21,678 bases of DNA from an uncultured Sutterella sp. (GCA_905198475.1 CAJKCQ010000034.1:1-21678); one strand, 5' to 3'; numbered from the stretch's first letter, positions 1-6,997 are shown. Notes: a model not told the origin generated them from the sequence alone. Program-made: numbers and translations.

Positions 1-663
1 GTCCCTGTGGCGAAGCGAAAGCCGATGCTGCCCGGAAAAGCCCTGGTCAGAATGGATCAAAACCCCGTCACTTCAGTGATCGGGTTGCTTAGCTCCCTCG
101 CGCGGAAGTTTCTGAACGACGAGACGTTCTTCCAGCAGTGGATCGAGGCGGAGGACGGACCCGGGTCGGCGCTTCTCGCGCCTACGTTCCCCGGAGACGT
201 GCGGATTCTCGCCTTGGATGGACGAGGATGGATGATCGCCGACGGGTGCTACCTCGCCTCGACGCCGGAGGTTGACGTCACGGCGAAGATGCAGGGCGTC
301 GGCCGGGCGCTTCTCGCGGATTCGGGCGGGTTCTTCATCATGAAGGCTTCGGGCCGCGGGGAGCTCGCGATCTCGGGCTTCGGCTCGGTGCGCGAAATGG
401 AGGTGCGCCCGGACCGACCCGTTCTCGTGGACAACGGGCACCTCGTCGCCTGGGACGCCGCGTTGGACTACGAAATCACGGTGAAGACCGGCCGCTCGGG
501 CCTCCTCGGGCGGGTCGTGCAGAGCCAGCTCACGGGCGAAGGGTTCGTCCTCAAGTTCTCGGGCGCGGGGCGCGTGCTGGTGAGTTCGCGCAACCAGGGC
601 GGCTTCATTGACTGGATCTTCTCGCGCAGGCCGCGCGACAAGGCCGAGAAGGAGCGCGGATAG
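1..663 (+). CDS. AIM24 family protein, 5' end outside the window
   Basis: The reading frame is open to the first base, so the gene probably begins upstream; a GTG at 7 is only the first possible start inside the window. The visible 220 or so residues look like the body of an AIM24/TIGR00266 family protein. They include an LPGD-like turn (FPGDVRIL), a GCYLAS segment, a glycine-rich strand around GFFIMKASG, the block VDNGHLVAWD, and a C-terminal GFVLKFSGAGRVLVSSR followed by a short helix. These beta-rich proteins have no established enzymatic activity. The family N-terminus, which normally carries an additional strand set, is missing here, which supports truncation by the window edge. The next gene starts about 160 bases later behind its own candidate promoter. 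Confidence 0.72.
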   Translation, partial: VPVAKRKPMLPGKALVRMDQNPVTSVIGLLSSLARKFLNDETFFQQWIEAEDGPGSALLAPTFPGDVRILALDGRGWMIADGCYLASTPEVDVTAKMQGVGRALLADSGGFFIMKASGRGELAISGFGSVREMEVRPDRPVLVDNGHLVAWDAALDYEITVKTGRSGLLGRVVQSQLTGEGFVLKFSGAGRVLVSSRNQGGFIDWIFSRRPRDKAEKERG

Positions 664-772
664 CAGCGCGACGCAGGAGGAGGGAGGCGAAGGCCGGAGA
701 AAGGCGGGTGCGGGGACGCCCGCCCGAGATAATCCCCACGCCGGGAGCCTGAGCGCGCGGCCCCGCGCCCGC

Positions 773-778
773 TACAAT
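773..778 (+). promoter_or_regulatory. Candidate -10 element for psd
   Basis: TACAAT stands 44 bases before the TTG start of psd, in an otherwise GC-rich gap. No good -35 hexamer is visible 16 to 18 bases upstream. Predicted transcription would start near 785 and give a leader of about 38 bases. Evidence is the -10 match only. Confidence 0.35.
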
Positions 779-822
779 GAGCCGTTTGTGAATTCATCCA
801 TCCTCAAACAGAGGTTTCCGTC

Positions 823-1470
823 TTGAACGCCCGCGTCTACCCGCATCCCATCATCGCCCGCGAGGGCTGGCCGATTCTCTTCGGCGCCTTCGTGGTCTTC
901 CTCGTCTGCTTCTATTTCGATCTCGGCATCGTCACCTTCCTCGCCTTCGCGTTCTTCGTCTTCGCGCTGCAGTTCTTCCGCGATCCCGCGCGCGAAGCGC
1001 CCGAAGACCCCCGCGCGGTCGTGAGCCCCGTGGACGGGCGCGTCTGCAAGGTCGAGAAGACGGTCAACCCGGAAACGGGCGAGAACTGCGTGAAGATCTC
1101 GATCTTCATGAACGTCTTCAACGTGCACAGCCAGAAGTCGCCCGTTGAGGGCGTCGTGGAGAAGGTCACCTACACGCCGGGGCTCTTCGTCAACGCCGAC
1201 CTCGACAAGGCCTCGACCGAAAACGAGCGCAACGCCGTCACGGTGCGCATGGCCGACGGCCGCCGCGTCACCTTCATCCAGGTCGCCGGCCTCGTCGCGC
1301 GCCGCATCATCTGCTACACCGTGATCGGCCAGAAGCTCGAGCGCGGCGAGCGCTACGGCTTCATCCGCTTCGGCTCGCGCGTGGACGTCTACCTCCCGCC
1401 CGAGGCGGAGGTGCTCGCCGGCATCGGCGACAAGGTGACGGGCGTGCTTACGCCGATCGCGCGCCTCTGA
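823..1470 (+). CDS. psd: Phosphatidylserine decarboxylase proenzyme, short form
   Basis: Makes phosphatidylethanolamine from phosphatidylserine at the inner membrane. The 215 residues match the short Psd subfamily: hydrophobic segments at about 16-52, then FFRDPAR, the SPVDG motif (Asp71), and FNVHSQKSP (His102), the usual charge-relay residues. Self-cleavage is expected in RFGSRVDVY between Gly184 and Ser185, giving a small alpha chain of about 31 residues whose Ser becomes the pyruvoyl group. The start is TTG at 823, chosen because GAGG lies 8 bases upstream and the protein has the family length; no ATG is available nearby. A strong terminator follows. Its pathway partner pssA lies 1.4 kb away on the other strand, with a regulator gene between them. 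Confidence 0.93.
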   Translation: MNARVYPHPIIAREGWPILFGAFVVFLVCFYFDLGIVTFLAFAFFVFALQFFRDPAREAPEDPRAVVSPVDGRVCKVEKTVNPETGENCVKISIFMNVFNVHSQKSPVEGVVEKVTYTPGLFVNADLDKASTENERNAVTVRMADGRRVTFIQVAGLVARRIICYTVIGQKLERGERYGFIRFGSRVDVYLPPEAEVLAGIGDKVTGVLTPIARL

Positions 1471-1496
1471 CGCCCTTCCGAGCGCCTTGAACGCAG

Positions 1497-1536
1497 AAAC
1501 GCCGCAGACCGGGAATTCCCCACTGCGGCGTTTTTC
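1497..1536 (+). terminator. Rho-independent terminator after psd, probably bidirectional
   Basis: AAACGCCGCAG (1497-1507) pairs perfectly with CTGCGGCGTTT (1523-1533) around a 15-base loop that itself contains the palindrome GGGAATTCCC. A T-run follows on the plus strand, and the matching A-run lets it also serve the convergent WYL gene. Confidence 0.88.
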
Positions 1537-1576
1537 TTTGCGGGCCGCACCCTCGGGGCGGGGGCGCGCCGCAGAC

Positions 1577-2731
1577 TCATTTGTTGACGACCTTACGGTT
1601 GAAGACGAGGAGTTCGTCGTGCGCGGCGCCCGAGAGCTCCTGGTGGGGCGCGAGCGTGGTCTTCGGATTTTCTCTGGCGATCTGCGCGGCCTCGATCTGC
1701 TGCTCGAGCCGGGCTGCGGTCTTCACGGGTGCGCCGTCGTCGGGCGCGACCATGGACTTTCTCGTCGAGAGGATCGAACTGCGGCGCATCGCGAGCCACC
1801 CGTCGAGAAGGAGTGAATCCTCGATCACGGCGGTGATGGTCCACGCGGGGCGGCCCTCTGCGGCGGGAGAGGTCGAAACGATCGTCTGCGAGGCGTTGAA
1901 GGGCGTTTCGGAGAGGTTCTTCACGAGGACCGGGTCGTCGGTGACGATCTCGAGCTTCACGGAGCGCCCCACGGCGTAGTTGAAGGGCGCGGCGTTCGTG
2001 TAGGCGTCGAGGTCAAACCCTTCGGGGCGCTCGAACCTGGTGTCGAGCATGTGCGCCGTCTCGATGCGGTGCAGCGCGAGGTGGCGGTAGTTGTCGTACT
2101 TCTCGAACTGGCAGACGAGGTACGTGCGCACGTCCTGCTGCACGAGCCCGAGGGGCTTCACGTTCGCTTCGACGGTGTGGTCGCGGGCGTTGTTGTAGCG
2201 CACGAAGAGGAGCCGGTCGTGCAGCAGCGCTTCGGTGACGGCCTCGAAGACCGTGTCGCGGATCGTGGGCGGCAGGAAGGGAAGCGCGGGGCTCACGACC
2301 TTCATCTTCCTCAGCCACGAGGCCGTGGGTGAGGCGTCGGCGGCGTTGCGCGCGTCGGCGAAGAGGGGCTTCAGGCCCGAGAGGATCGTCGAGGGCAGCA
2401 GCATGTGCAGGTACTGGTCGCAGAGCCGCAGGAGCAGCGTCTCCTGCGACCCGAGGAGCGGCAGGTGCAGCCCTCGTCCCGAGGTGTTCCACCGGAAGCC
2501 GTAGGGCTTTCTCGACATGTTCGCGACGATCGGGAAGACGTGCGGATTCTCGCGGATCGTCTTCAGGTAGCGCTGCAGCGTGCGGCGGCGGATGTCGATG
2601 CCGTCGGCCGCGAGCTTCTGCTGGATCTCCGACCCCGTCACCCAACGCTTGAGGGGGATGCATTCGAGGATGCGCACCATCGTGATCACTTCCTCGAACA
2701 TGAAGCTGTTGAGCTGGTCTTTCCTGGGCAT
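1577..2731 (-). CDS. WYL-domain helix-turn-helix transcriptional regulator
   Basis: A 384-residue protein. The N-terminal winged helix (about 8-80) includes TGSEIQQKLAADGIDI, RRRTLQRYLKTI and KPYGFRW. The WYL domain is at about 165-235, with LLFVRYNN, VKPLGLV and RTYLVCQF, so the signature reads T-Y-L instead of W-Y-L. A C-terminal WCX-like extension covers about 255-325. WYL domains are known or proposed to bind nucleic acid or nucleotide ligands and regulate transcription; the target here is unknown. I chose ATG at 2731. A GTG at 2788 would add 19 low-complexity residues, and neither start has a clear Shine-Dalgarno. The gene lies 164 bases downstream of pssA on the same strand, so read-through from pssA is possible, and it converges on psd. 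Confidence 0.85.
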   Translation of the reverse strand: MPRKDQLNSFMFEEVITMVRILECIPLKRWVTGSEIQQKLAADGIDIRRRTLQRYLKTIRENPHVFPIVANMSRKPYGFRWNTSGRGLHLPLLGSQETLLLRLCDQYLHMLLPSTILSGLKPLFADARNAADASPTASWLRKMKVVSPALPFLPPTIRDTVFEAVTEALLHDRLLFVRYNNARDHTVEANVKPLGLVQQDVRTYLVCQFEKYDNYRHLALHRIETAHMLDTRFERPEGFDLDAYTNAAPFNYAVGRSVKLEIVTDDPVLVKNLSETPFNASQTIVSTSPAAEGRPAWTITAVIEDSLLLDGWLAMRRSSILSTRKSMVAPDDGAPVKTAARLEQQIEAAQIARENPKTTLAPHQELSGAAHDELLVFNRKVVNK

Positions 2732-2833
2732 TGCGGTCTTGGGATGAGGGTGAAGTGGAGGGGCGGCCGACCGCGGGACGGCCGGCACGGGCGAGCGTTT
2801 CTGAGGCGCGCCCGGAGCGCCGCTCTCATCAGC

Positions 2834-2850
2834 GAAGGGGCCGCCCCTTC
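2834..2850 (-). other. Short hairpin between pssA and the WYL gene
   Basis: GAAGGGG and CCCCTTC pair perfectly around a 3-base loop. No T-run follows on the minus strand, so it is not a classical terminator. It may slow decay of, or partially separate, pssA and WYL transcripts. Confidence 0.4.
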
Positions 2851-2895
2851 AGGAAGAGACGGCCCGGTCGAGAGGAGGAATGGCGGCGTCGGACG

Positions 2896-3759
2896 TCAGT
2901 GCTTGACCGCTTCGTCGGCCGCGGCGGCTTCGGCCTCTTCGGCTTCGCGCTGTGCGGCGAGGTCGGCCTGAATCGGATTCGGGCGGCCGCGCCACCAGCA
3001 CCAGAACTCATAGACGAAGCCCGAGAGCGCGTAGATGCAGAAGAGGATGAAGATCGAGAGCGAGGTGTTGCTCGAGATCACGATGAAGAGGAGCGCGCAG
3101 ACGACGATCACCCAGAAGGGGACGGTGCGCACGACGGCGTAGCACTTCCCGGAGAAGAAGGGGGCGTTGGAGACCATCGTGAGGCCCGCGTAGAGGGTGA
3201 CGACGAGCGCAATCGTGCTCTGGTAGGAAAGGAGCCAGTCGGGGAGGTGGTTCTCAACGGCGAGCCACACGAAGCCGCAGACGAGCGCGGCGGCGGCCGG
3301 CGACGGGAGCCCCTGGAAGTAGTTCTTGCTCACCACGCCCACGTTGCAGTTGAAGCGGGCGAGGCGCAGGAGCGCGCAGAGCGCGTAGATGAAGGCGGTC
3401 GCCCAGCCGAGCTTGCCGAGCTCAACCAAGGAGAACTCATAGACGATCAGCGCCGGGGCGACGCCGAAGCTCACCGCGTCGGCGAGACTGTCCATCTGCA
3501 CGCCGAATTCGGACTGCGTATGCGTGAGGCGCGCCACGCGCCCGTCCATGCCGTCAAAGAGCATGGAGAAGAAGACGGCGATGGCGGCGGCGGAGAAGTC
3601 TCCGTTCATCGCCTGGATGATGCCGTAGAAGGCGGCGAAGAGCGCGGCGCCCGTAAAGGCGTTGGGGAGTACGTAGATGCTCTTGGACCTCACCGCCTGA
3701 AGACGGCGCTGGCCGATGGAGGCGAGGCTTTCGCGGCGCGGCGGATTGTTCGGTGTCAT
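2896..3759 (-). CDS. pssA: CDP-diacylglycerol-serine O-phosphatidyltransferase
   Basis: Joins CDP-diacylglycerol and serine to make phosphatidylserine, the substrate of Psd. The 287-residue protein has the complete CDP-alcohol phosphotransferase signature: Asp72-Gly73, Ala76-Arg77, Gly86, Asp90 and Asp94 in DGRVARLTHTQSEFG-VQMD-SLAD. It also carries the family N-terminal YVLPNAFTGAALF and about eight hydrophobic segments up to residue 250. The hydrophilic Ala/Glu-rich tail (about 260-287) probably lies in the cytoplasm. The start is ATG at 3759, preceded only by a weak AGAGA. In many betaproteobacteria pssA directly follows psd; here it is inverted relative to psd. A good -10 lies about 105 bases upstream, followed by a strong hairpin. 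Confidence 0.93.
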   Translation of the reverse strand: MTPNNPPRRESLASIGQRRLQAVRSKSIYVLPNAFTGAALFAAFYGIIQAMNGDFSAAAIAVFFSMLFDGMDGRVARLTHTQSEFGVQMDSLADAVSFGVAPALIVYEFSLVELGKLGWATAFIYALCALLRLARFNCNVGVVSKNYFQGLPSPAAAALVCGFVWLAVENHLPDWLLSYQSTIALVVTLYAGLTMVSNAPFFSGKCYAVVRTVPFWVIVVCALLFIVISSNTSLSIFILFCIYALSGFVYEFWCWWRGRPNPIQADLAAQREAEEAEAAAADEAVKH

Positions 3760-3829
3760 TGTTTCTCTGAAGGGTGTCTGAACGAGGACGGAGGGGCGCG
3801 CAGGGGCGGGGACGAGGGCTCCGGCGCCG

Positions 3830-3859
3830 ACCGGCCGCGTACTTGTGGACGCGACCGGT
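3830..3859 (-). promoter_or_regulatory. Hairpin at the predicted 5' end of pssA mRNA
   Basis: On the minus strand ACCGGTCGCGT (3859-3849) pairs with ACGCGGCCGGT (3840-3830): 11 pairs including one G-U, with an 8-base loop. From the -10 at 3866-3871, transcription should start at about 3859-3860, exactly at the foot of the hairpin. Such 5'-terminal stems often protect mRNA from decay. It could instead be a control element. Confidence 0.45.
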
Positions 3860-3865
3860 CACGCC

Positions 3866-3871
3866 ATTGTA
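3866..3871 (-). promoter_or_regulatory. Candidate -10 element for pssA
   Basis: TACAAT on the minus strand. A TTGCTA lies 21 bases upstream (3893-3898), which is too far for a standard -35; CTATGA at 18 bases is a poor match. The local drop in G+C supports a promoter here. Confidence 0.4.
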
Positions 3872-3937
3872 ATGACTGACCGCGCGGCGTCATAGCAACA
3901 TTTGTCGCCGCAGGTTTCCGAGGGTGGGACGCGCCCG

Positions 3938-4150
3938 TCAGGACTTTGCCGCGCCGTCCACGCGCAGGTGGTAGGTGCGCGTGAGGCTGCGCTGAATGCG
4001 GTACTCCACGGGCTTGCCGCCGTAGAAGCAGGCGACGCGCCGGCCGATCAGCACCGCCGTCGGCACGGGGAGGTCGTGGCGGCGGCAGAGCGCGGGGCGG
4101 CTCCGCTCCGTTTTGCGCTCCGGCCTATTCTTTCGATCACCCGCAGGCAA
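3938..4150 (-). pseudogene. C-terminal remnant of a GntR-family regulator (UTRA domain)
   Basis: The minus-strand frame ends in LPVPTAVLIGRRVACFYGGK followed by PVEYRIQRSLTRTYHLRVD and a stop at 3938. This resembles the end of UTRA ligand-binding domains of HutC/GntR regulators, where a GRPVEY block is followed by an R-x-D-R-Y-x-F-type strand. Only about 45-50 residues resemble the family (3938 to about 4090). The rest of the frame up to 4150 is Arg-rich and unlike a regulator, and no DNA-binding domain is encoded in any frame before the next gene. I therefore call it a truncated relic. The match is by pattern recognition only. Confidence 0.5.
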
Positions 4151-4211
4151 TCGTCCGGTCCCGGGCGCCTCGAAAAGCTTCGGGAAGTCTCGAAATGCGC
4201 CGCGGCCGGCC

Positions 4212-4217
4212 TAGAAT
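4212..4217 (+). promoter_or_regulatory. Candidate -10 element for the FAH-family gene
   Basis: TAGAAT with no convincing -35. It would start transcription near 4224, giving a leader of about 39 bases that contains the strong ribosome binding site AGAGGAG (4247-4253). Confidence 0.35.
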
Positions 4218-4262
4218 TCCTGCCGCAACGATTCACACTTCTTCGTAGAGGAGCAGGCTTCC

Positions 4263-4967
4263 ATGTCCTTCGTCTTCGCGCCCCCGCCCCAGGCCGTCAT
4301 TCCGGTTCAGGACGAGCGTTATGAATTCTTCCCCGTCAACCGCGTCTACGGCGCGGCCAAGAACTACGCCGCGGGCGACGCGGAGCGTGCGGCGAAGGCG
4401 GGCTTTCAGCCGCCGCTCTTTCTCAAGGCGGCCGACACGGTGACGCCCGTCGCCGACGGCGAAACCTACCGCTGGGCGATGCCCCCGCGCACGACGAAGA
4501 TGATCCCCGAGCTCGAGCTCGTCGCCTGCCTCGGCAGGGGTGGGCGCAACCTCACGGTTGAGGAGGCCGAGAAGTGCATCTGGGGTTGGTGCGTGGGCTT
4601 TGACTTTACGCGCCGCCTCGCGCCCGAGGACCGCGCCGATGGCGGCCCCTGGGACCAGATGAAGACCTTGGACGGCGGCGCACCCGTCTCGCACGTGCGT
4701 CCGGCCTACCGCACGCCGCTTCCCGCGCCGACGGAGATCTATCTCTATCAGAACAACCAGAAGAAGCAGGGCGCGAGCACGAGCTTCATGATCGCCTCTC
4801 CCGCCGAGCTGATCGCCCTCATCTCGCGCTACTGGGAGGTCCGGCCGGGCGACCTCGTCTTCACGGGCGCGCCCGTGAACGTTCCCGAAGCGCACGTCGG
4901 CGACCAGTTTGAGGGCGGCGTCAACGGCGTCGGCAAGCTCAAGGTCGAGATCGTCGCGGGCGAATAG
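4263..4967 (+). CDS. Fumarylacetoacetate hydrolase (FAH) family protein
   Basis: A 234-residue single-domain FAH-fold enzyme, closest by eye to fumarylpyruvate hydrolases and acylpyruvases: NYAAGDAERA, PPLFLKAADTV, PELELVACLGRGGRN, GWCVGFDFTRR, GPWDQMK, and PGDLVFTGAP near the end. Predicted divalent-metal ligands are Glu83, Glu85 and Asp114; Lys134 and Thr201-Gly202 fit the usual substrate-site positions. The family normally has H-x-x-E after the NY motif; here the aligned stretch reads G-D-A-E, so the catalytic His is replaced while Glu stays. Substrate cannot be assigned. The ATG at 4263 has AGAGGAG 9 bases upstream. It is a single-gene unit, with a promoter candidate before it and a strong terminator 27 bases after its stop. 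Confidence 0.85.
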   Translation: MSFVFAPPPQAVIPVQDERYEFFPVNRVYGAAKNYAAGDAERAAKAGFQPPLFLKAADTVTPVADGETYRWAMPPRTTKMIPELELVACLGRGGRNLTVEEAEKCIWGWCVGFDFTRRLAPEDRADGGPWDQMKTLDGGAPVSHVRPAYRTPLPAPTEIYLYQNNQKKQGASTSFMIASPAELIALISRYWEVRPGDLVFTGAPVNVPEAHVGDQFEGGVNGVGKLKVEIVAGE

Positions 4968-4994
4968 CCGCTCAGCCCTTCATCCGTCAGAACC

Positions 4995-5037
4995 AAAAAA
5001 GCTCCTGCAGCATCTTCCGCTGCGGGAGCTTTTTTTT
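4995..5037 (+). terminator. Rho-independent terminator after the FAH-family gene
   Basis: AAAAAAGCTCCTGCAGC (4995-5011) pairs with GCTGCGGGAGCTTTTTT (5019-5035) through 17 pairs with one G-T, around a 7-base loop, followed by more T. It shares its first 15 bases with the terminator at 5320. Confidence 0.92.
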
Positions 5038-5095
5038 GCGATGCGGTTTCATTGACAGCGCTTGATCGGATGACGACACGGATCGGCGGGCGGTG

Positions 5096-5282
5096 ATGTG
5101 CCCGAACGAGCAGAGTCACGGATGGCCGGAGATCCCTTTGAGACGCGACTTCCTCACGGAGGAGAACAAGCGCCGCATGACGCTGTTCGGCTAGGTGCCG
5201 GTCTACGCCGCGGCGGGCTGATCGCTCTCCGGCCGTTGAGAACGGCGTCTGCACGGGCGCTCCGGACGACCTGCAGGCCTAA
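5096..5282 (+). pseudogene. Possible degraded coding sequence between two terminators
   Basis: From ATG 5096 a short frame includes EIPLRRDFLTEENKRRMTLF and stops at TAG, continues in frame as VPVYAAAG, and stops again. A shifted frame then gives VENGVCTGAPDDLQA and a TAA at 5280-5282. Codons in these pieces end mostly in G or C, as in real genes here, and a terminator follows 37 bases later. This looks like a gene broken by stop codons and a frameshift. No family is recognised. It could also be chance in GC-rich DNA. Confidence 0.3.
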
Positions 5283-5319
5283 TGGGCGGGCCGCGGCTGA
5301 GGCATTCCATTCGGGCATG

Positions 5320-5358
5320 AAAAAAGCTCCTGCATTCCGGTCGAGTGCTGGAGCTTTT
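5320..5358 (-). terminator. Rho-independent terminator of the DMT transporter gene
   Basis: AAAAAAGCTCC (5320-5330) faces GGAGCTTTT (5350-5358), with an inner GCA-TGC extension after a T-T mismatch. On the minus strand it lies about 50 bases beyond the transporter stop and ends in a run of six T. It could also work on the plus strand. Confidence 0.72.
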
Positions 5359-5405
5359 CTTCAGGGCGGGCGGCCCGTTGAATGAACCGCCCGAAGGCGT
5401 GCGGC

Positions 5406-6455
5406 CTAGTCGCCCACCGTGCCGTCGGAGTTGACCGACTCGCGGTTGGCGGCGAGCTTACCGGCTTCGAGACCGGCGCCCGCCTCGCGGGCCTGATCGA
5501 CGACCTCGGACTTGCCCTTGTTCTGGAAGACGCGCAGGGATCCGAGCACGCCGCCCATCAGCACGACGAAGCCGATCGTCATCGACATCGTGGGCATTTC
5601 ACCGCGCCAGATGAGCGCGTAGACGACCGCGAAGACCGATTCGAACACAATGAGCTGGCCGCCCAGGGCCGCAGGCAGGAGCTGGCTCATGCGGTTCCAG
5701 CAGATCATCGCGACCCAGGAGCAGAGCAGGCCGATCATGAGCGCGACGCCCAGGAACTTCCACGGTGCCGGCCCCATCGTCGTGACGGCCGTGTCCATGA
5801 AGCCGAAGGGCCAGGCGAGGATGCCGAAGAGCGCAGCAGCGAAGGGGAGCACCGTCACGCCCTGCAGGGCCGTCCAGGCGCCCGTCGAGTGCTGTGGGTG
5901 CTTGAGGAGCCACTCGGCGTTCATGATCGAGAACCACGTCCACGAGCAGACCGCGGCGAGGCCGAAGCCCACGCCGATCCAGTAGTCCATGCCGCCTTCG
6001 GCGGACATGGCGGCTGCGCGCTCAAACTCGGTGAGGTTCGCGACCACGAGACCGAGGAAGATCACCGCGAGGGGCGGGAGGATCTTGCTCCAGGCGACGG
6101 CCGACTCGGACCCGCGGTAGCGGATGTTCGAGCAGATGGCGACCAGAACCGGAATGACGGCCATGAACATGCCCGCCAAGGGCGCGCCCGCCATGCGGAT
6201 GCAGATCGTGAGGAGGCAATAGAAGAGCACGTTGCCGAAGAGCGGCAGCTTGAAGGACTCCCACACGTCGGCGCGGGAGAACATGCGCAGCTGCCGGCGG
6301 AAGACCACCAGGAAGGGCAGCGAAATGAGGCCGAAGGCGATGAAGCGCGAGAGCGCCACGAGCACGGGGTTGTACTCGGGCACCATCAGCGGGGCGATGT
6401 AGATGAGGCCCCAAAGGGCGCCGGCGGCAATGCCAAGGAGGACGCCGATCAACAT
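5406..6455 (-). CDS. EamA/DMT-family inner-membrane transporter
   Basis: A 349-residue membrane protein with about ten hydrophobic helices in two related halves, the layout of the drug/metabolite transporter superfamily. Recognisable spots are GIAAGALWGLIYIAP in helix 1, VALSRFIAFGLISLP in helix 2, and the second-half LGGQLIVFESVFAVVYALIW. A soluble tail of about 35 residues follows helix 10. The substrate cannot be told from sequence; relatives export amino acids or metabolites. The frame is open for another 105 codons upstream, but that part is Arg/Pro-rich and not membrane-like. The ATG at 6455 begins right at helix 1 and has TAGG 9 bases upstream with GAGGAAAGG just before it. It is a single gene with its own terminator. 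Confidence 0.85.
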   Translation of the reverse strand: MLIGVLLGIAAGALWGLIYIAPLMVPEYNPVLVALSRFIAFGLISLPFLVVFRRQLRMFSRADVWESFKLPLFGNVLFYCLLTICIRMAGAPLAGMFMAVIPVLVAICSNIRYRGSESAVAWSKILPPLAVIFLGLVVANLTEFERAAAMSAEGGMDYWIGVGFGLAAVCSWTWFSIMNAEWLLKHPQHSTGAWTALQGVTVLPFAAALFGILAWPFGFMDTAVTTMGPAPWKFLGVALMIGLLCSWVAMICWNRMSQLLPAALGGQLIVFESVFAVVYALIWRGEMPTMSMTIGFVVLMGGVLGSLRVFQNKGKSEVVDQAREAGAGLEAGKLAANRESVNSDGTVGD

Positions 6456-6997
6456 GTTGGGCAACCTACCTTTCCTCTGTTTCAGGCGTCCGCCTTTCAC
6501 CCGGACGTCCAATTCAACTTCGGCGCGATCCTTTTGAAGGGGGAGCTGCGTGGGATCGGCCGCGTGTGCGCCGCCGCGCGCTTCGCTCGCGGAGACGCTT
6601 CTCCGCGGCTGGTCATGAAGCCCGTGCCGGCCCGCCTTCAGGAAGTGCTGCGCCCGCATGAGGGAGCGGAGGTGCGCTTGAGGAAGGCGCATCGGGAGGG
6701 CTCGTCCGGCCGGTCGGAAGCCTTGGAAGGGGAGCTTCCCGGACGCGCTCAACTCCTCTCGCGCATCCACCGGACGGACGCACCATCCTGATTAAACCCA
6801 TGGTAACACTGCATTTGCCCTAAGCAAAGCGCTTTAAGGGTTATCGCTAGAGACGCGCAGCGAAGGGGAGATGTGAGGAGAAGGAACCTCTCGGGGAATA
6901 CCCTTCGGCAGTTTGCAGCAACCGCCCCATACGCATAAACGCGCATGTTTGTGCGGCGTGCGCGCGTGAGAGACCTTCGGTGGGGGCCCGAACTCCG
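6456..6997. other. Long intergenic region upstream of the DMT transporter
   Basis: About 540 bases without a convincing gene. The part from about 6780 to 6960 is visibly less GC-rich and carries a possible minus-strand promoter (TTGCTT and TACCAT, 16 bases apart, near 6798-6826), overlapping the palindrome AAAGCGCTTT at 6826-6835. Nearer the gene is a perfect 8-base stem, CGCGGAGA with TCTCCGCG (6588-6607). A weak hairpin at about 6938-6967 could end mltB transcription. If the promoter is right, the transporter mRNA has a leader of more than 300 bases. Confidence 0.45.
6826..6835. promoter_or_regulatory. Palindrome AAAGCGCTTT, possible operator
   Basis: A perfect 10-base palindrome with the AAnCGnTT core typical of LacI/GalR-type operators, flanked by CCCTAAGC and AAGGG. 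It overlaps the candidate -35 region for the DMT transporter. No LacI-family gene is in the window, so this rests on the pattern alone. Confidence 0.25.

Larger units (their letters stand above)
3760..4262. other. Intergenic region between pssA and the FAH-family gene
   Basis: About 500 bases without an intact gene. It holds the pssA promoter and leader hairpin, the UTRA-domain remnant on the minus strand, and a candidate plus-strand promoter. Other open frames here have shadow-like Arg/Ala-rich composition and no ribosome binding site. Confidence 0.6.
4968..5405. other. Intergenic region between the FAH-family gene and the DMT transporter
   Basis: This 438-base gap between converging genes holds two similar terminators and the possible gene remnant between them. 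A TTGACA at 5052-5057 has no matching -10 at normal spacing. I see no RNA gene. Confidence 0.55.

Noticed and set aside
2731..3879. Long plus-strand frame opposite pssA
   Set aside because: It is rich in Arg, Glu, Asp and His, the signature of the antisense of a GC-rich gene; the minus strand gives a clear pssA.
5052..5080. TTGACA as a -35 element
   Set aside because: No -10-like hexamer occurs 15 to 19 bases downstream.
5382..6791. 469-residue plus-strand frame opposite the DMT transporter
   Set aside because: Composition is His/Glu/Arg-rich without any fold, and the opposite strand encodes a membrane protein with proper helices.
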